Shown in pieces: positions 1-7,336 of a DNA stretch of 32,687 nt (positions are counted from its first letter, which is position 1; each line of letters opens with the position of its first letter). The notes beneath the pieces were generated by a model, which was not told the origin of the DNA, did not search any database, and worked only from the letters and a program-made list of their open reading frames with translations. The position numbers and the translations under genes are program-made. Location of the stretch: NCBI GenBank assembly GCA_937893015.1, contig CALBJX010000060.1:1-32687 (forward strand). The letters are read 5' to 3'. The DNA comes from an uncultured Verrucomicrobiales bacterium. Lineage in GTDB: Bacteria; Verrucomicrobiota; Verrucomicrobiia; Verrucomicrobiales; Akkermansiaceae.

Positions 1-916
1 CGGCATCCCAGAACACGTCGATGAAGAGGTTGCCGATGATGCGGCGCTTCTTTTCGGGCGCGGGTTCACCCGCCAGCGCGGTCAGGAAGCGTTCGGAGGC
101 ATCCACCGTTTCAATCTCCACGCCCATGCGCTTGAAGTTGGCCTCCACCTCCTTGGCCTCGTCCTTGCGGAGCAGGCCGTTATCCACGAAGATGCAGCGC
201 ACATTCACGCCCGCCTCGTGCAGCAACACGGCAAGAACCGTGCTGTCCACACCGCCGGAGACACCGCAGACGACCTGCTTGTCGCCCACCTTGGCGCGGA
301 TGTCGGCGATGAGCTCGCGCTTGAAGTCGCCGATGTCGAACTTGGCGAGATTCTTGGCGTGGGAGAGGAAATTTTTCAGGATGGTGCGGCCCTCGTGGGA
401 GTGCGTCACCTCGGGGTGGAACTGGATGCCGAACATGCTGTCGCCCCACTGGAGGGAGACAGGCACGCCCTCGCTGTTGCGGGCGATGACCTTGCAGTTG
501 TCGGCGAGGTGGTCCACGGTGTCAGAGTGGCTCATCCACACCTGAGAGGAGGGGGACATATCCGCATACAGACCTTCGAGCTTCTCGGGGATGAGGGCGG
601 CGGGGCCATACTCACGCTTGTTGCTCTTGCGGACGGTGCCGCCCGTCTTGATGTTGAGCAGCTGCATGCCGTAGCACACGCCGAGGATGGGCACGTTGAA
701 GGAGGTCAGCCACGCGAAGTCGATATCGGGAGCATCGGGCTCGGAGGTGCTGCGGGGACCGCCCGAGAGGATGATGGCACCGGGCTCGGCGATTTCATGC
801 AGGTCTTCCAAAGCATAGAGCTTGGCGAGGAAACCCAGCTCGCGCACGCGGCGCACGATGAGCTGCGTGTACTGCGAGCCGTAGTCGATAACGGCAACAA
901 TGTGTTTGGGAGTCAT
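1..916 (-). CDS. guaA: GMP synthase (glutamine-hydrolysing), N-terminal part, cut by window edge
   Basis: GuaA makes GMP from XMP, ATP and glutamine in cytoplasmic purine synthesis. About 305 residues are visible and the frame runs open through the left edge, so the C-terminal dimerisation part is missing. The class I glutamine amidotransferase domain comes first: the nucleophile is Cys81 in GVCYGMQ, with His167 and Glu169 in FHPEV. It is followed by the PP-loop ATP pyrophosphatase motif SGGVDS at about residues 220-225. The ATG at 914-916 is preceded by a good promoter (929-957), leaving only 12 nt between the -10 and the ATG. The gene is divergent from the GH123 gene. The identification is firm because both domains and their catalytic motifs appear in the expected order. 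Confidence 0.97.
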   Translation of the reverse strand, partial: MTPKHIVAVIDYGSQYTQLIVRRVRELGFLAKLYALEDLHEIAEPGAIILSGGPRSTSEPDAPDIDFAWLTSFNVPILGVCYGMQLLNIKTGGTVRKSNKREYGPAALIPEKLEGLYADMSPSSQVWMSHSDTVDHLADNCKVIARNSEGVPVSLQWGDSMFGIQFHPEVTHSHEGRTILKNFLSHAKNLAKFDIGDFKRELIADIRAKVGDKQVVCGVSGGVDSTVLAVLLHEAGVNVRCIFVDNGLLRKDEAKEVEANFKRMGVEIETVDASERFLTALAGEPAPEKKRRIIGNLFIDVFWDA

Positions 917-928
917 AACGCTGGCGCA

Positions 929-957
929 AGCATAGCAGATTTTTCCCCCGCGGGCAA
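929..957 (-). promoter_or_regulatory. sigma70-type promoter of guaA
   Basis: On the minus strand, TTGCCC (952-957) and TATGCT (929-934) are separated by 17 nt, with TGC directly before the -10 (extended -10). The start codon lies 12 nt after the -10, so the predicted leader is about 5 nt. Confidence 0.7.
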
Positions 958-993
958 GGATAAACAGGGGCGTAGTCCGAAATCCGAAGAAGC

Positions 994-1022
994 TGGACAG
1001 AGCGACACGGATGTGGTACGCT
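994..1022 (+). promoter_or_regulatory. sigma70-type promoter of the GH123 gene, predicted leaderless
   Basis: TGGACA (994-999), 17-nt spacer, TACGCT (1017-1022) with TGG before it. Exactly six bases separate the -10 from GTG 1029, so transcription should begin at or next to the start codon. The ATG at 1011 lies in the spacer and cannot be the start of this transcript. Confidence 0.6.
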
Positions 1023-1028
1023 GCAAGC

Positions 1029-2798
1029 GTGAACATCCGCCGTTTCCTCCTCTCCTCCCTTATTCTCGCCCCCCTGCCCTTATGGGCGCAGTGGGATGCC
1101 GCGCGGCACCCGCTCTACGATGTGACGACCCCGACCAAGGAACAAGCGGAGAAGGCGCCGAAGGCTACCAAGCTCGTTCTCGGAGAAAATGCCGATTGGC
1201 GCGTCACGACCACGGATAAGCGTTTCATCAGCCGTTTTTCCACCCAAAGCTACCACGACGGCAACAGAACAGACCTCCTGTGGATGAGCGGCTGGCGCGG
1301 GGAGCGCGTGAGCACGCAGCTCATCATCAGCCCCGACGGTGCAGCGAAGAATGTCCGCGTGAGCTGCACCCCCCTGCGGTGCGACCACGGCGACACGGAA
1401 ATCACCCCCGAGCTCCGCATGGTGCGCTACACTCTCGCGCACGGCGTGCCCACGGCGGATATCATCGGCAATGAAAGTGCCTGCGACAACGCGGACGGTG
1501 TGCCCCGCCCCGTGTGGGTGCAGGTGGACATTCCCCGCGACGCGTCTCCGGGGTGGCACAGGGGAGAACTGGTAGCCACGGCCGACGGCTGCGAGCCCGT
1601 TCGCTTGGAAATCGTCGTGGAGGTGAAGAATGACACCCTGCCCGAACCTAAGGACTGGAGCATCCATGTCGATTTCTGGCAGCACCCCGATGCCGTTGCG
1701 CGTTGGCACGATGTCGAGCCGTGGAGCGAGGCTCACTTCGCCCTCATGCGCCCGCTGATGAAGCGCCTCGCCGATGCAGGGCAGAAAGTCATCACCTGCG
1801 CCATTATCGACGAGGCATGGGGCGGGCAGACATACGATTGGTTTCCCTCCCAAATCCGCTGGGTAAAGGGCGCAGACGGCACCATGCGCTACGACTACAC
1901 CATCTTCGATAAGTGGGTCAGTTTCATGATGCAGGACATCGGCATCGACAAGGAAATTTTCTGCTACACCATGGTGCCGTGGAGCATGGAAATCCGCTAC
2001 TACGATGAAGTCACGGGCGCGGACGGCACGCTGAAGCTCGACCACAAGGACCCGTCCTACGAGCGCATCTGGGGGCACTTTTTAGAAAATTTCCGCGAGC
2101 ATCTGCGCACGAGGGGCTGGCTGGAGAAGACCTCCATCGCGCTGGATGAGCGCCCCGACGACCTCATCCGCGCCACGAAGGACATCATCGCCCGCCACGC
2201 GCCCGAGCTGAAGGTCATCTCCTCCGTCAACGCCCCCTCTGCGGCGAGCGAGGATATTTATCTTGTCTCCCCCATTCTGCAACACACGGACAGCATCTCG
2301 CAAGAGCTGCTGGCCCGCCGCAAGTCGCGCGGGCAGAAGACGATTTTCTACACCTGCCTCTCCCCCAAGAAACCCAATTCCTTCACCTTCTCCCCGCCGG
2401 CGGAGAGTGAATGGCTCGGCATCTTCGCCGCTGCGCACGAGCTGGACGGCTACTCCCGCTGGGCGTACAACAGCTGGAACAAAAACCCCTTCGAGACCAC
2501 GGACTTCGTACACTGGCCCAGCGGCGACTGTTTCATGGTGTACCCCGGCAACCTGAGCAGCATCCGTTTCGAACGTCTGCGCGACGGGTTTGAGGATTAC
2601 GAGAAAATCCGCATCCTCCGCGAGCGAGCAGCCCGCATCAACTCCCTCGAGGTGCAGGAGGCCATCAACGAACTCGAAGAATGGCTGAAGCAGATGTTCA
2701 CGGTGGAGCGCAGCGGCAAGAACTACCACAGCAGCGATGTCGAAGAGGCTCGAGCCCGCATCGACCGCACCGCCCGCATGATGGCGGAGAAGATGTAG
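1029..2798 (+). CDS. exported GH123-type beta-N-acetylgalactosaminidase (DUF4091 family)
   Basis: The predicted product (589 aa) begins with a signal peptide (basic VNIRR, then a hydrophobic stretch ending near LWAQ). The C-terminal half resembles the GH123 catalytic domain. The adjacent Asp373-Glu374 pair in ALDERPDD matches the pair that drives substrate-assisted catalysis in GH123. Downstream come aromatic-rich motifs (YSRWAYNSW, FVHWPSGDCF) and the terminal RLRDGFEDYE typical of this family. Family members release beta-linked GalNAc from glycans, which fits the other mucin-directed enzymes in the window. An in-frame ATG at 1011 would add six residues, but it falls inside the promoter, so GTG 1029 is preferred. 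The gene stands alone and converges on the RyR/RCK gene. The family assignment is by motif recognition; substrate specificity is inferred. Confidence 0.8.
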   Translation: MNIRRFLLSSLILAPLPLWAQWDAARHPLYDVTTPTKEQAEKAPKATKLVLGENADWRVTTTDKRFISRFSTQSYHDGNRTDLLWMSGWRGERVSTQLIISPDGAAKNVRVSCTPLRCDHGDTEITPELRMVRYTLAHGVPTADIIGNESACDNADGVPRPVWVQVDIPRDASPGWHRGELVATADGCEPVRLEIVVEVKNDTLPEPKDWSIHVDFWQHPDAVARWHDVEPWSEAHFALMRPLMKRLADAGQKVITCAIIDEAWGGQTYDWFPSQIRWVKGADGTMRYDYTIFDKWVSFMMQDIGIDKEIFCYTMVPWSMEIRYYDEVTGADGTLKLDHKDPSYERIWGHFLENFREHLRTRGWLEKTSIALDERPDDLIRATKDIIARHAPELKVISSVNAPSAASEDIYLVSPILQHTDSISQELLARRKSRGQKTIFYTCLSPKKPNSFTFSPPAESEWLGIFAAAHELDGYSRWAYNSWNKNPFETTDFVHWPSGDCFMVYPGNLSSIRFERLRDGFEDYEKIRILRERAARINSLEVQEAINELEEWLKQMFTVERSGKNYHSSDVEEARARIDRTARMMAEKM

Positions 2799-2833
2799 GC
2801 GGTCGGGGTCGCGACGATAGCAGCACGAAGAGC

Positions 2834-2852
2834 CGCCCGCGTCTCTCGGGCG
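2834..2852. terminator. possible hairpin between convergent genes
   Basis: CGCCCG (2834-2839) pairs with CGGGCG (2847-2852) over a 7-nt loop in the 58-nt gap between two convergent genes. There is no T-run on either side, so this is a weak terminator candidate. Confidence 0.3.
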
Positions 2853-2856
2853 AGGG

Positions 2857-5154
2857 TCAGCCTTCCGCCTTCCGGCGCAATTGCTCCAGCACGGAAGGCA
2901 ACAGACAATACAGGTACCCGGCCGACTGCACGCAGTAGTTCCGCGAAGATTCCGGCAATTCTGCGTAGGGGACGATGTCCGGGTGTTTCATGGCAGCTTT
3001 CAGGCGGTTTCGCTCCATCCTCCCCTGCTCTGCCGAGGCCTGCTGCGCCGCCTGCAAAGCATGGCGTTCCTCCGCCGTCAGGGGCACAAAACCGATGAGC
3101 AGCTTTTCGGCCAACCAGCGGTAATGCTCCACCTGCGCCAACGCGGAAGCACCATCCAGGCCATGGTGGACATCCACCGATGCGGCCAAAGCCGCCTGCA
3201 CCGATTCCACCTCTTCCGCCGCGCCCATGCTGCGGATTTTCGTGCGAAGAGCAGCGGCGAAATAGCGGTTGGAAAGGCGCAGCCAATGCGGTGCGGATTG
3301 CCATGTGCGGCGCTGCTTGTCGCGGTATACTTCCGCCACATTGTTCAGGAAATCTCCCTGCATTCCCATGGCATCGTACATGGAAGCCGCCACCACGGCC
3401 GCCGTATCGGGCTCCACCTCCAATGCCGCTTCGGAATCCATCATCCCGAAGGCTCGCACATTAGCGTACTTGCCGCCGGCACCATTGCTGAGCAGGTTGA
3501 GCAACCCCTTGCTGACATCCTGACGGATGAGAATGTTCGGGGGCAACATCACAGGGGGGAGCCCCGGTTCCGGGACCACAGGGCGAGGCTCATAGAAAGC
3601 GGGCGGCAGATTCAGCCCCACCGCGAGACTCTGGCGGGCATTCTGCAAACATACCGCCACCGTCAGCAACGTATTCTCCTCCGCGGCGAAACGCGCCAGC
3701 AGTTTCTGCAAAGCCTCACTCTCCGCCGATGCCTGAATGAAACGGAACTCCGTATCCAGCCAGCCTGCATGCGTCTCCGTCACATGCAGCGAGCCGTCCT
3801 CGTTCACGCGGGCGCAGAGGTAATCCGCAGCCTCGAAGTATGCCCGCGCAGAAAGTCGCCAATGTGCCATCTCGCGCTCGGCGGCGGCATCAATGAGCGT
3901 GATGCGCGTCTTACACCGCCTGTCGCGCACGAAATTGGGGAAGTGCAGCAGATTAGCGGCCTCAATCGCCATGCCCATGCCCATGCGCGACATGCCGATG
4001 ATGACAAGGTGTATCGTGTTCTCCGACCGATATGTCAGCGGGCAAAAATCGGGCGGGAGGTAGGCAGCGGCGGCGCCCCCGGTTTTGCATACCGCGGGCT
4101 GTGTCACCTGCAACGCGACATCCGCCCAGTTTTTATACGGGCACATCGGCTCCAACAGCAAACCGGGCAGCATGGCGGATTCGGACACCGCGCCGGCATG
4201 GCAGCGCTCATACAATTCCAAAAAGAGCGTGTACGCGGCAAATCGCTCAAAGTACACGGTACAGGGGCGGGGCTTTTCCTGCTTCAGCAGCGAGGAAAGG
4301 ATGGACAACGTCTCCACATTGACATCGTCCCAATCCGGGCGGGCGCTATCCCCCAGCAACACGATTTCACGGCAATGTTGCAGCCAAAGGCCTTTCAATT
4401 CCGCCTCACTATTGCGGGAGCCGTGCATGAAGATGAGACGCTGCATCATCGTCTCGTCCATGTCTCTCTTGATTCGTTCGCGGACCTCGGGGACGGAGTC
4501 TTCCGTCAGCAGCACGATCTTACAGGCGCGATGAAAAAAACGCCCCCGGCGCGACATCTGCGCCCGCTGTTCCGCTTCCTTCTTTTGCAGATAGCGGAGG
4601 TAGGCCACCACCAGCGGACCGCGGCCGATAAGCACAATATGTTTTTTCAGCCGCACGCAGGGTTCATCCCCCTGCTCAATGTTCTTGACCTTGTTCTGCA
4701 AGACGTTCACGAACAGGGAGAGCAACACGCCCGAAATGAGCAGATAGCCGATGATACCCGCTACCAGCAACAGGAGATGGGGGCCCTTAAGTGCTTCGAT
4801 TCCGGGCTTCAGATGAGGAATGCCGGGATAGATGGAATTGAAATACACCGAGAGCATGTGGCGGCCCGCCTCGCTTTCTGCATGACCGCTCCCGGACTGC
4901 TGCAGCAGCCCCTCCACGCCGAACTCCCACGCATACAGGGCGAGGGCCGGAATCAACATGAGCAGCAGAGCCACCATGCACGTCCTCAGCCAGTGATAGG
5001 ACACCAGCAAACGGGACACTCCCAAACGGCAGCAGGCATATATCAGCCATGCCGCCCCTGCCAACAGCAACAGCACGGCAAAAAAACTACCATAGCGGAT
5101 GAGCCACTCTTCCGCCGGGACCTGATACGCCAACAGGAGCATTCCCGCATTCAT
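2857..5154 (-). CDS. membrane protein with two RCK/TrkA-N-like domains and a C-terminal RyR domain
   Basis: The 765-residue product has three strong hydrophobic helices near residues 23-43, 58-77 and 127-151. A first Rossmann-like RCK/TrkA-N region follows, with GRG at about 177-179 and later VLLGDSARPDWDD. A second has GMSRMGMGM near 385 and a following ITLID strand. The last ~85 residues (about 672-757) resemble a RyR domain (HYRWLAEKLLIGF, then HPDIVPYAELPE). RCK domains usually gate ion channels or transporters by binding nucleotides or ions. No TVGYG-like selectivity filter is present between helices, so it is not an ordinary K+ channel. It starts 8 nt after the stop of the small RyR gene and is surely co-transcribed with it. 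The ATG has no Shine-Dalgarno sequence. Inferred role: ligand-sensing ion flux at the inner membrane; the transported species is unknown. Confidence 0.75.
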   Translation of the reverse strand: MNAGMLLLAYQVPAEEWLIRYGSFFAVLLLLAGAAWLIYACCRLGVSRLLVSYHWLRTCMVALLLMLIPALALYAWEFGVEGLLQQSGSGHAESEAGRHMLSVYFNSIYPGIPHLKPGIEALKGPHLLLLVAGIIGYLLISGVLLSLFVNVLQNKVKNIEQGDEPCVRLKKHIVLIGRGPLVVAYLRYLQKKEAEQRAQMSRRGRFFHRACKIVLLTEDSVPEVRERIKRDMDETMMQRLIFMHGSRNSEAELKGLWLQHCREIVLLGDSARPDWDDVNVETLSILSSLLKQEKPRPCTVYFERFAAYTLFLELYERCHAGAVSESAMLPGLLLEPMCPYKNWADVALQVTQPAVCKTGGAAAAYLPPDFCPLTYRSENTIHLVIIGMSRMGMGMAIEAANLLHFPNFVRDRRCKTRITLIDAAAEREMAHWRLSARAYFEAADYLCARVNEDGSLHVTETHAGWLDTEFRFIQASAESEALQKLLARFAAEENTLLTVAVCLQNARQSLAVGLNLPPAFYEPRPVVPEPGLPPVMLPPNILIRQDVSKGLLNLLSNGAGGKYANVRAFGMMDSEAALEVEPDTAAVVAASMYDAMGMQGDFLNNVAEVYRDKQRRTWQSAPHWLRLSNRYFAAALRTKIRSMGAAEEVESVQAALAASVDVHHGLDGASALAQVEHYRWLAEKLLIGFVPLTAEERHALQAAQQASAEQGRMERNRLKAAMKHPDIVPYAELPESSRNYCVQSAGYLYCLLPSVLEQLRRKAEG

Positions 5155-5162
5155 ATGATATG

Positions 5163-5450
5163 TTATCGTGAAATCGTATATCCCAAAGCCAGAAGCACTC
5201 GCAGCGTCTCCATGGCCGTTTGTCGGTCAAAAATCTTTTCCCCCTCGGGCAGCTCCTCGTAGGGCCGCAAATCGGGGTGCAGCTTCTGTGCATCATCGCG
5301 CTCGCGACCATAGCGCCACCCCTGTTTCAGGCGTTCCGCAGCCCACACCTCGTGCGCATTGTGCGCCAACAGCTCCGCCAGTTTCTCCACCGCCGGAGGC
5401 AGAACGACGGAGGATGTATCAATCGGTTGCGGAGTGTATTCCGTGTTCAT
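5163..5450 (-). CDS. small free-standing RyR-domain protein
   Basis: This 95-residue cytoplasmic protein is essentially one RyR domain (ryanodine-receptor repeat, Pfam PF02026) from about residue 31 to the end. Diagnostic elements are HEVWAAERLKQGWRYG, then HPDLRPYEELPE, then FDRQTAMETLRVLLALGY. The fit to the family consensus is much better than that of the RyR-like tail of the downstream protein. RyR domains occur in bacteria as single-domain proteins and as fusions; a RyR-domain repeat of mammalian RyR1 has been seen to bind ATP, so nucleotide binding is plausible here. It is the first gene of the two-gene cassette and overlaps nothing. A 36-nt leader separates the -10 from the ATG, unusually long for this window. 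Function is inferred only from domain and partner. Confidence 0.85.
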   Translation of the reverse strand: MNTEYTPQPIDTSSVVLPPAVEKLAELLAHNAHEVWAAERLKQGWRYGRERDDAQKLHPDLRPYEELPEGEKIFDRQTAMETLRVLLALGYTISR

Positions 5451-5486
5451 CGTTGCAGAAAATCAAGCCACGTCAGGCACGCCTCC

Positions 5487-5515
5487 TTCATACCACAATA
5501 CGAAGCGGAATGCAA
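5487..5515 (-). promoter_or_regulatory. promoter of the RyR/RCK cassette
   Basis: On the minus strand, TTGCAT (5510-5515), 17-nt spacer, TATGAA (5487-5492), with TGG before the -10. The ATG is 36 nt further on, giving a predicted leader near 30 nt. Confidence 0.55.
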
Positions 5516-5706
5516 GCATCAAACAATCCGTCGCCACACCCCACTTCGAGGCAGGGGAATCGCTGTTTTATCCATTTCTCTCCCTATGCCCCGGCGCCGG
5601 GTCCGGCCGGCGGGGAAGAACAGCATGAGCGCGGTTGTCTACAGGGCCGGGGCGAAGAACGCCGCCGAAAATTCCAAACCATCATGCGCGGATTTTCCCT
5701 TCCTGC
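5516..5706. other. intergenic region between divergent promoters
   Basis: No gene is supported here. The only structure seen is a very GC-rich, partly self-complementary stretch at about 5588-5615 (CCCCGGCGCCGG facing CCGGCCGGCGGGG). It could fold strongly but has no T-run, and no function can be assigned. Confidence 0.4.
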
Positions 5707-5735
5707 TTGCTATAGCCCGGGCTTTCTGGTAAGCT
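5707..5735 (+). promoter_or_regulatory. promoter of the TolC-like lipoprotein gene
   Basis: TTGCTA (5707-5712), 17-nt spacer, TAAGCT (5730-5735) with TGG before it. The ATG follows 9 nt after the -10, so the leader would be about 2 nt. Confidence 0.55.
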
Positions 5736-5744
5736 ACGCGCACG

Positions 5745-6977
5745 ATGAATGCTTTTTCCAAGCTCTGCCTTGCCGTGTTGTGTACCTCGCTGACGGGGTG
5801 CAGCCTCAGCAAGCATGTGGACCGCGTCTCCGAGCGTTTGGAAAAGCAGTATGCCGACACCCGCATCTGGGAGGAGCTGCCGCAGCGCACCATCTCGTGG
5901 GAGCAGGCGCTGGCCATGCTCCGCCGCACCAACCCGGAACTGAAGGAGGCGCAGAATGCCATCGACCGCGCTGATCGCGAGCGCTTGGGGGTGTATACGG
6001 ACATGATTCCCATCGTGAGCTACTACGGCTACGCCAACAAAGCCATTGCCGACCTCACGCAAACGTGGAGCCGCAGCGACCTCACGCAGAACATCAACGT
6101 TTACTTCTCCCTGCCGACGCTTACGCAGGTTCCCTACCGCGTGTATGCGGCGGAGGCCCGCGCCTATGCCGCGACAAAGGCCAAGGAAGGCAAGGAGCGC
6201 GAGCTGGTCTCTAAACTGTACCAACTGCTCCGCAAGCAGGAGCTCAACGAACGACTCGCCGCGCACGACGCCCGCAACCGCAACACGGATACCGCGGATG
6301 ACCCGCTGCAACTGCTGGAGCGCGAAACGGACGGGCACAAACACTACGCCGAAATCGCTAAAATCCTGGGCGACTACAGCGCACGCTGGAACATCCTGCC
6401 CGAGACGATGCCCCATCTGCACTGGGAGACCTACGAACCGAGGCTGGACAAGCTCGACCCGCTGATGGTCTGCCAGTTCGCCATGAGACTGGAACAGGCC
6501 CGCATGGCGCAATACGGCATTGCTCTGCGCTACCTGCCCACCATCAACACCAATCTGTACAGTCCCTCCCTCTTCTCTTCCACGGGCGGCACTTACTCCG
6601 GCACCTTCCTCGACTCCCGCGACACGAAGCTCAATCTGAGCATCAGCTACACGCTGGACACGCACCTCAACAACTGGCAGCAGTACCGCGACAGCAAGGA
6701 TGCCTACGAACGCGCCAAGGGAGAGGTGGCCGCAGCGCTCATCGACCACAAGGACAAGGTGGCCGCCCTACGCCGCAGCATGGCGGACTACGCCGCCTGG
6801 CAAAGCTACATGAACAAGCGCATGGACTACCTCCGCCAAGCTCCCGCCGAAACAGCGGCGGACTTCATCGCCCGCCAAAAGGAACTGGCCGACATGGAAC
6901 GCGAACTCATCACGCAGGAGAGCAAGGGCATTGAGTCCGAGGCAGCGCTCATCTTGGAGTACGGCCTGCCGAAGTAA
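5745..6977 (+). CDS. TolC-like outer-membrane efflux lipoprotein
   Basis: The 410-residue product starts with a lipoprotein signal ending in LTGC, with Cys19 as the lipidation site. Two TolC/OEP-type repeats can be read. The first begins ISWEQALAMLRRTNPELKEA near residue 50, followed by a VSYYGYANK strand region. The second begins near 240 (LDPLMVCQFAMRLEQARMA) and is followed by strand-like NLSISYTLDT and a long charged helix. This is the layout of outer-membrane channel subunits that pair with inner-membrane exporters. No periplasmic adaptor or pump lies beside it, so the partner is unknown; the MATE gene downstream is a separate unit and MATE pumps do not normally need one. The start is fixed by the lipobox distance and by the promoter 9 nt upstream. 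The OEP assignment is good; the exported substrate is not inferable. Confidence 0.75.
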   Translation: MNAFSKLCLAVLCTSLTGCSLSKHVDRVSERLEKQYADTRIWEELPQRTISWEQALAMLRRTNPELKEAQNAIDRADRERLGVYTDMIPIVSYYGYANKAIADLTQTWSRSDLTQNINVYFSLPTLTQVPYRVYAAEARAYAATKAKEGKERELVSKLYQLLRKQELNERLAAHDARNRNTDTADDPLQLLERETDGHKHYAEIAKILGDYSARWNILPETMPHLHWETYEPRLDKLDPLMVCQFAMRLEQARMAQYGIALRYLPTINTNLYSPSLFSSTGGTYSGTFLDSRDTKLNLSISYTLDTHLNNWQQYRDSKDAYERAKGEVAAALIDHKDKVAALRRSMADYAAWQSYMNKRMDYLRQAPAETAADFIARQKELADMERELITQESKGIESEAALILEYGLPK

Positions 6978-7050
6978 GGCTGAATGGGTATGGTAGGGGT
7001 ATTGCCCCGACATCATGCGGCTATGCCGTGATTGACCCTGATTCTCCGAA

Positions 7051-7128
7051 TTCGAATCCCATCATCCGCTGCACGAAAAAAGCCCCCTCTTGCGAGGGGG
7101 CTTCGTGCAGCGGATGATGGGATTCGAA
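7051..7128. repeat. quasi-palindrome duplicating the 3' end of tRNA-Gly
   Basis: Bases 7051-7077 are the exact reverse complement of 7102-7128 (27 of 27). The inner arms 7082-7089 and 7094-7101 form the terminator stem, with a 4-nt loop and a 4-nt A bulge (7078-7081). The right arm contains the last 20 nt of the tRNA. Together this is a 35-bp inverted repeat centred on the terminator. Confidence 0.95.
7076..7101 (-). terminator. intrinsic terminator of tRNA-Gly
   Basis: Reading the minus strand, an 8-bp stem GCCCCCTC/GAGGGGGC is closed by a GCAA tetraloop (GNRA type) and followed by six T. It begins 8 nt after the tRNA discriminator base, the expected place for a tRNA terminator. Confidence 0.85.
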
Positions 7129-7180
7129 CCCACGACATCAACCTTGGCAAGGTTGCGCTCTACCACTGAGCTACATCCGC
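7109..7180 (-). tRNA. tRNA-Gly, anticodon GCC
   Basis: The minus strand folds as a standard cloverleaf. The acceptor stem is GCGGATG/CATCCGC, the D arm is GCTC...GAGC, and the anticodon stem CAACC/GGTTG carries the loop TTGCCAA (anticodon GCC, reading GGC and GGU). The T arm has TTCGAAT. The discriminator is T, as is usual for bacterial tRNA-Gly. CCA is not encoded; the next bases are GCA. A promoter lies about 33 nt upstream and a terminator directly downstream, so it is a complete single-gene unit. Confidence 0.97.
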
Positions 7181-7213
7181 GAATGCAGCGCCTTGCGGCG
7201 TGGTTGCGAGGGC

Positions 7214-7241
7214 ATTATACGCGGATAGAATCGGATTGCAA
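7214..7241 (-). promoter_or_regulatory. promoter of tRNA-Gly
   Basis: On the minus strand, TTGCAA (7236-7241), 16-nt spacer, consensus TATAAT (7214-7219). The tRNA 5' end is 33 nt after the -10, leaving a short 5' leader to be processed. Confidence 0.75.
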
Positions 7242-7292
7242 GACTTTTTTTGAAGATTTTTTGATTTTTAGGGTACAGGGGCGCATTTGGGC

Positions 7293-7320
7293 TTTACTGT
7301 CAGCCTGTTTGTGGTTTAAT
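7293..7320 (+). promoter_or_regulatory. candidate promoter of the MATE gene
   Basis: TTTACT (7293-7298), 16-nt spacer, TTTAAT (7315-7320) with TGG before it. T-tracts at 7245-7262 lie upstream and could act like an UP element. The in-frame ATG at 7319 overlaps the -10, so the start at 7337 is preferred. Confidence 0.45.
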
Positions 7321-7336
7321 GAACGCACGCGATGTT

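Noticed and set aside
1011..1028. Upstream ATG for the GH123 gene
   Set aside because: It lies between the -35 and -10 of the gene's own promoter, and the signal peptide begins naturally at GTG 1029.
2857..5154. Canonical two-helix potassium channel with RCK domains
   Set aside because: No TVGYG-like filter or pore helix is seen, and three rather than two membrane helices precede the first RCK region.
5482..5488. AAGGAGG on the minus strand as a Shine-Dalgarno sequence for the RyR gene
   Set aside because: It is about 30 nt from the ATG, and an in-frame stop lies between it and the start. A similar AGGAGGG near 26500 lies in a promoter spacer.
7051..7128. tRNA 3'-end repeat as an attL/attR pair of an integrated element
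   Set aside because: Attachment sites are direct repeats flanking an element with an integrase. Here the copies are inverted, 25 nt apart, with only a terminator between them.
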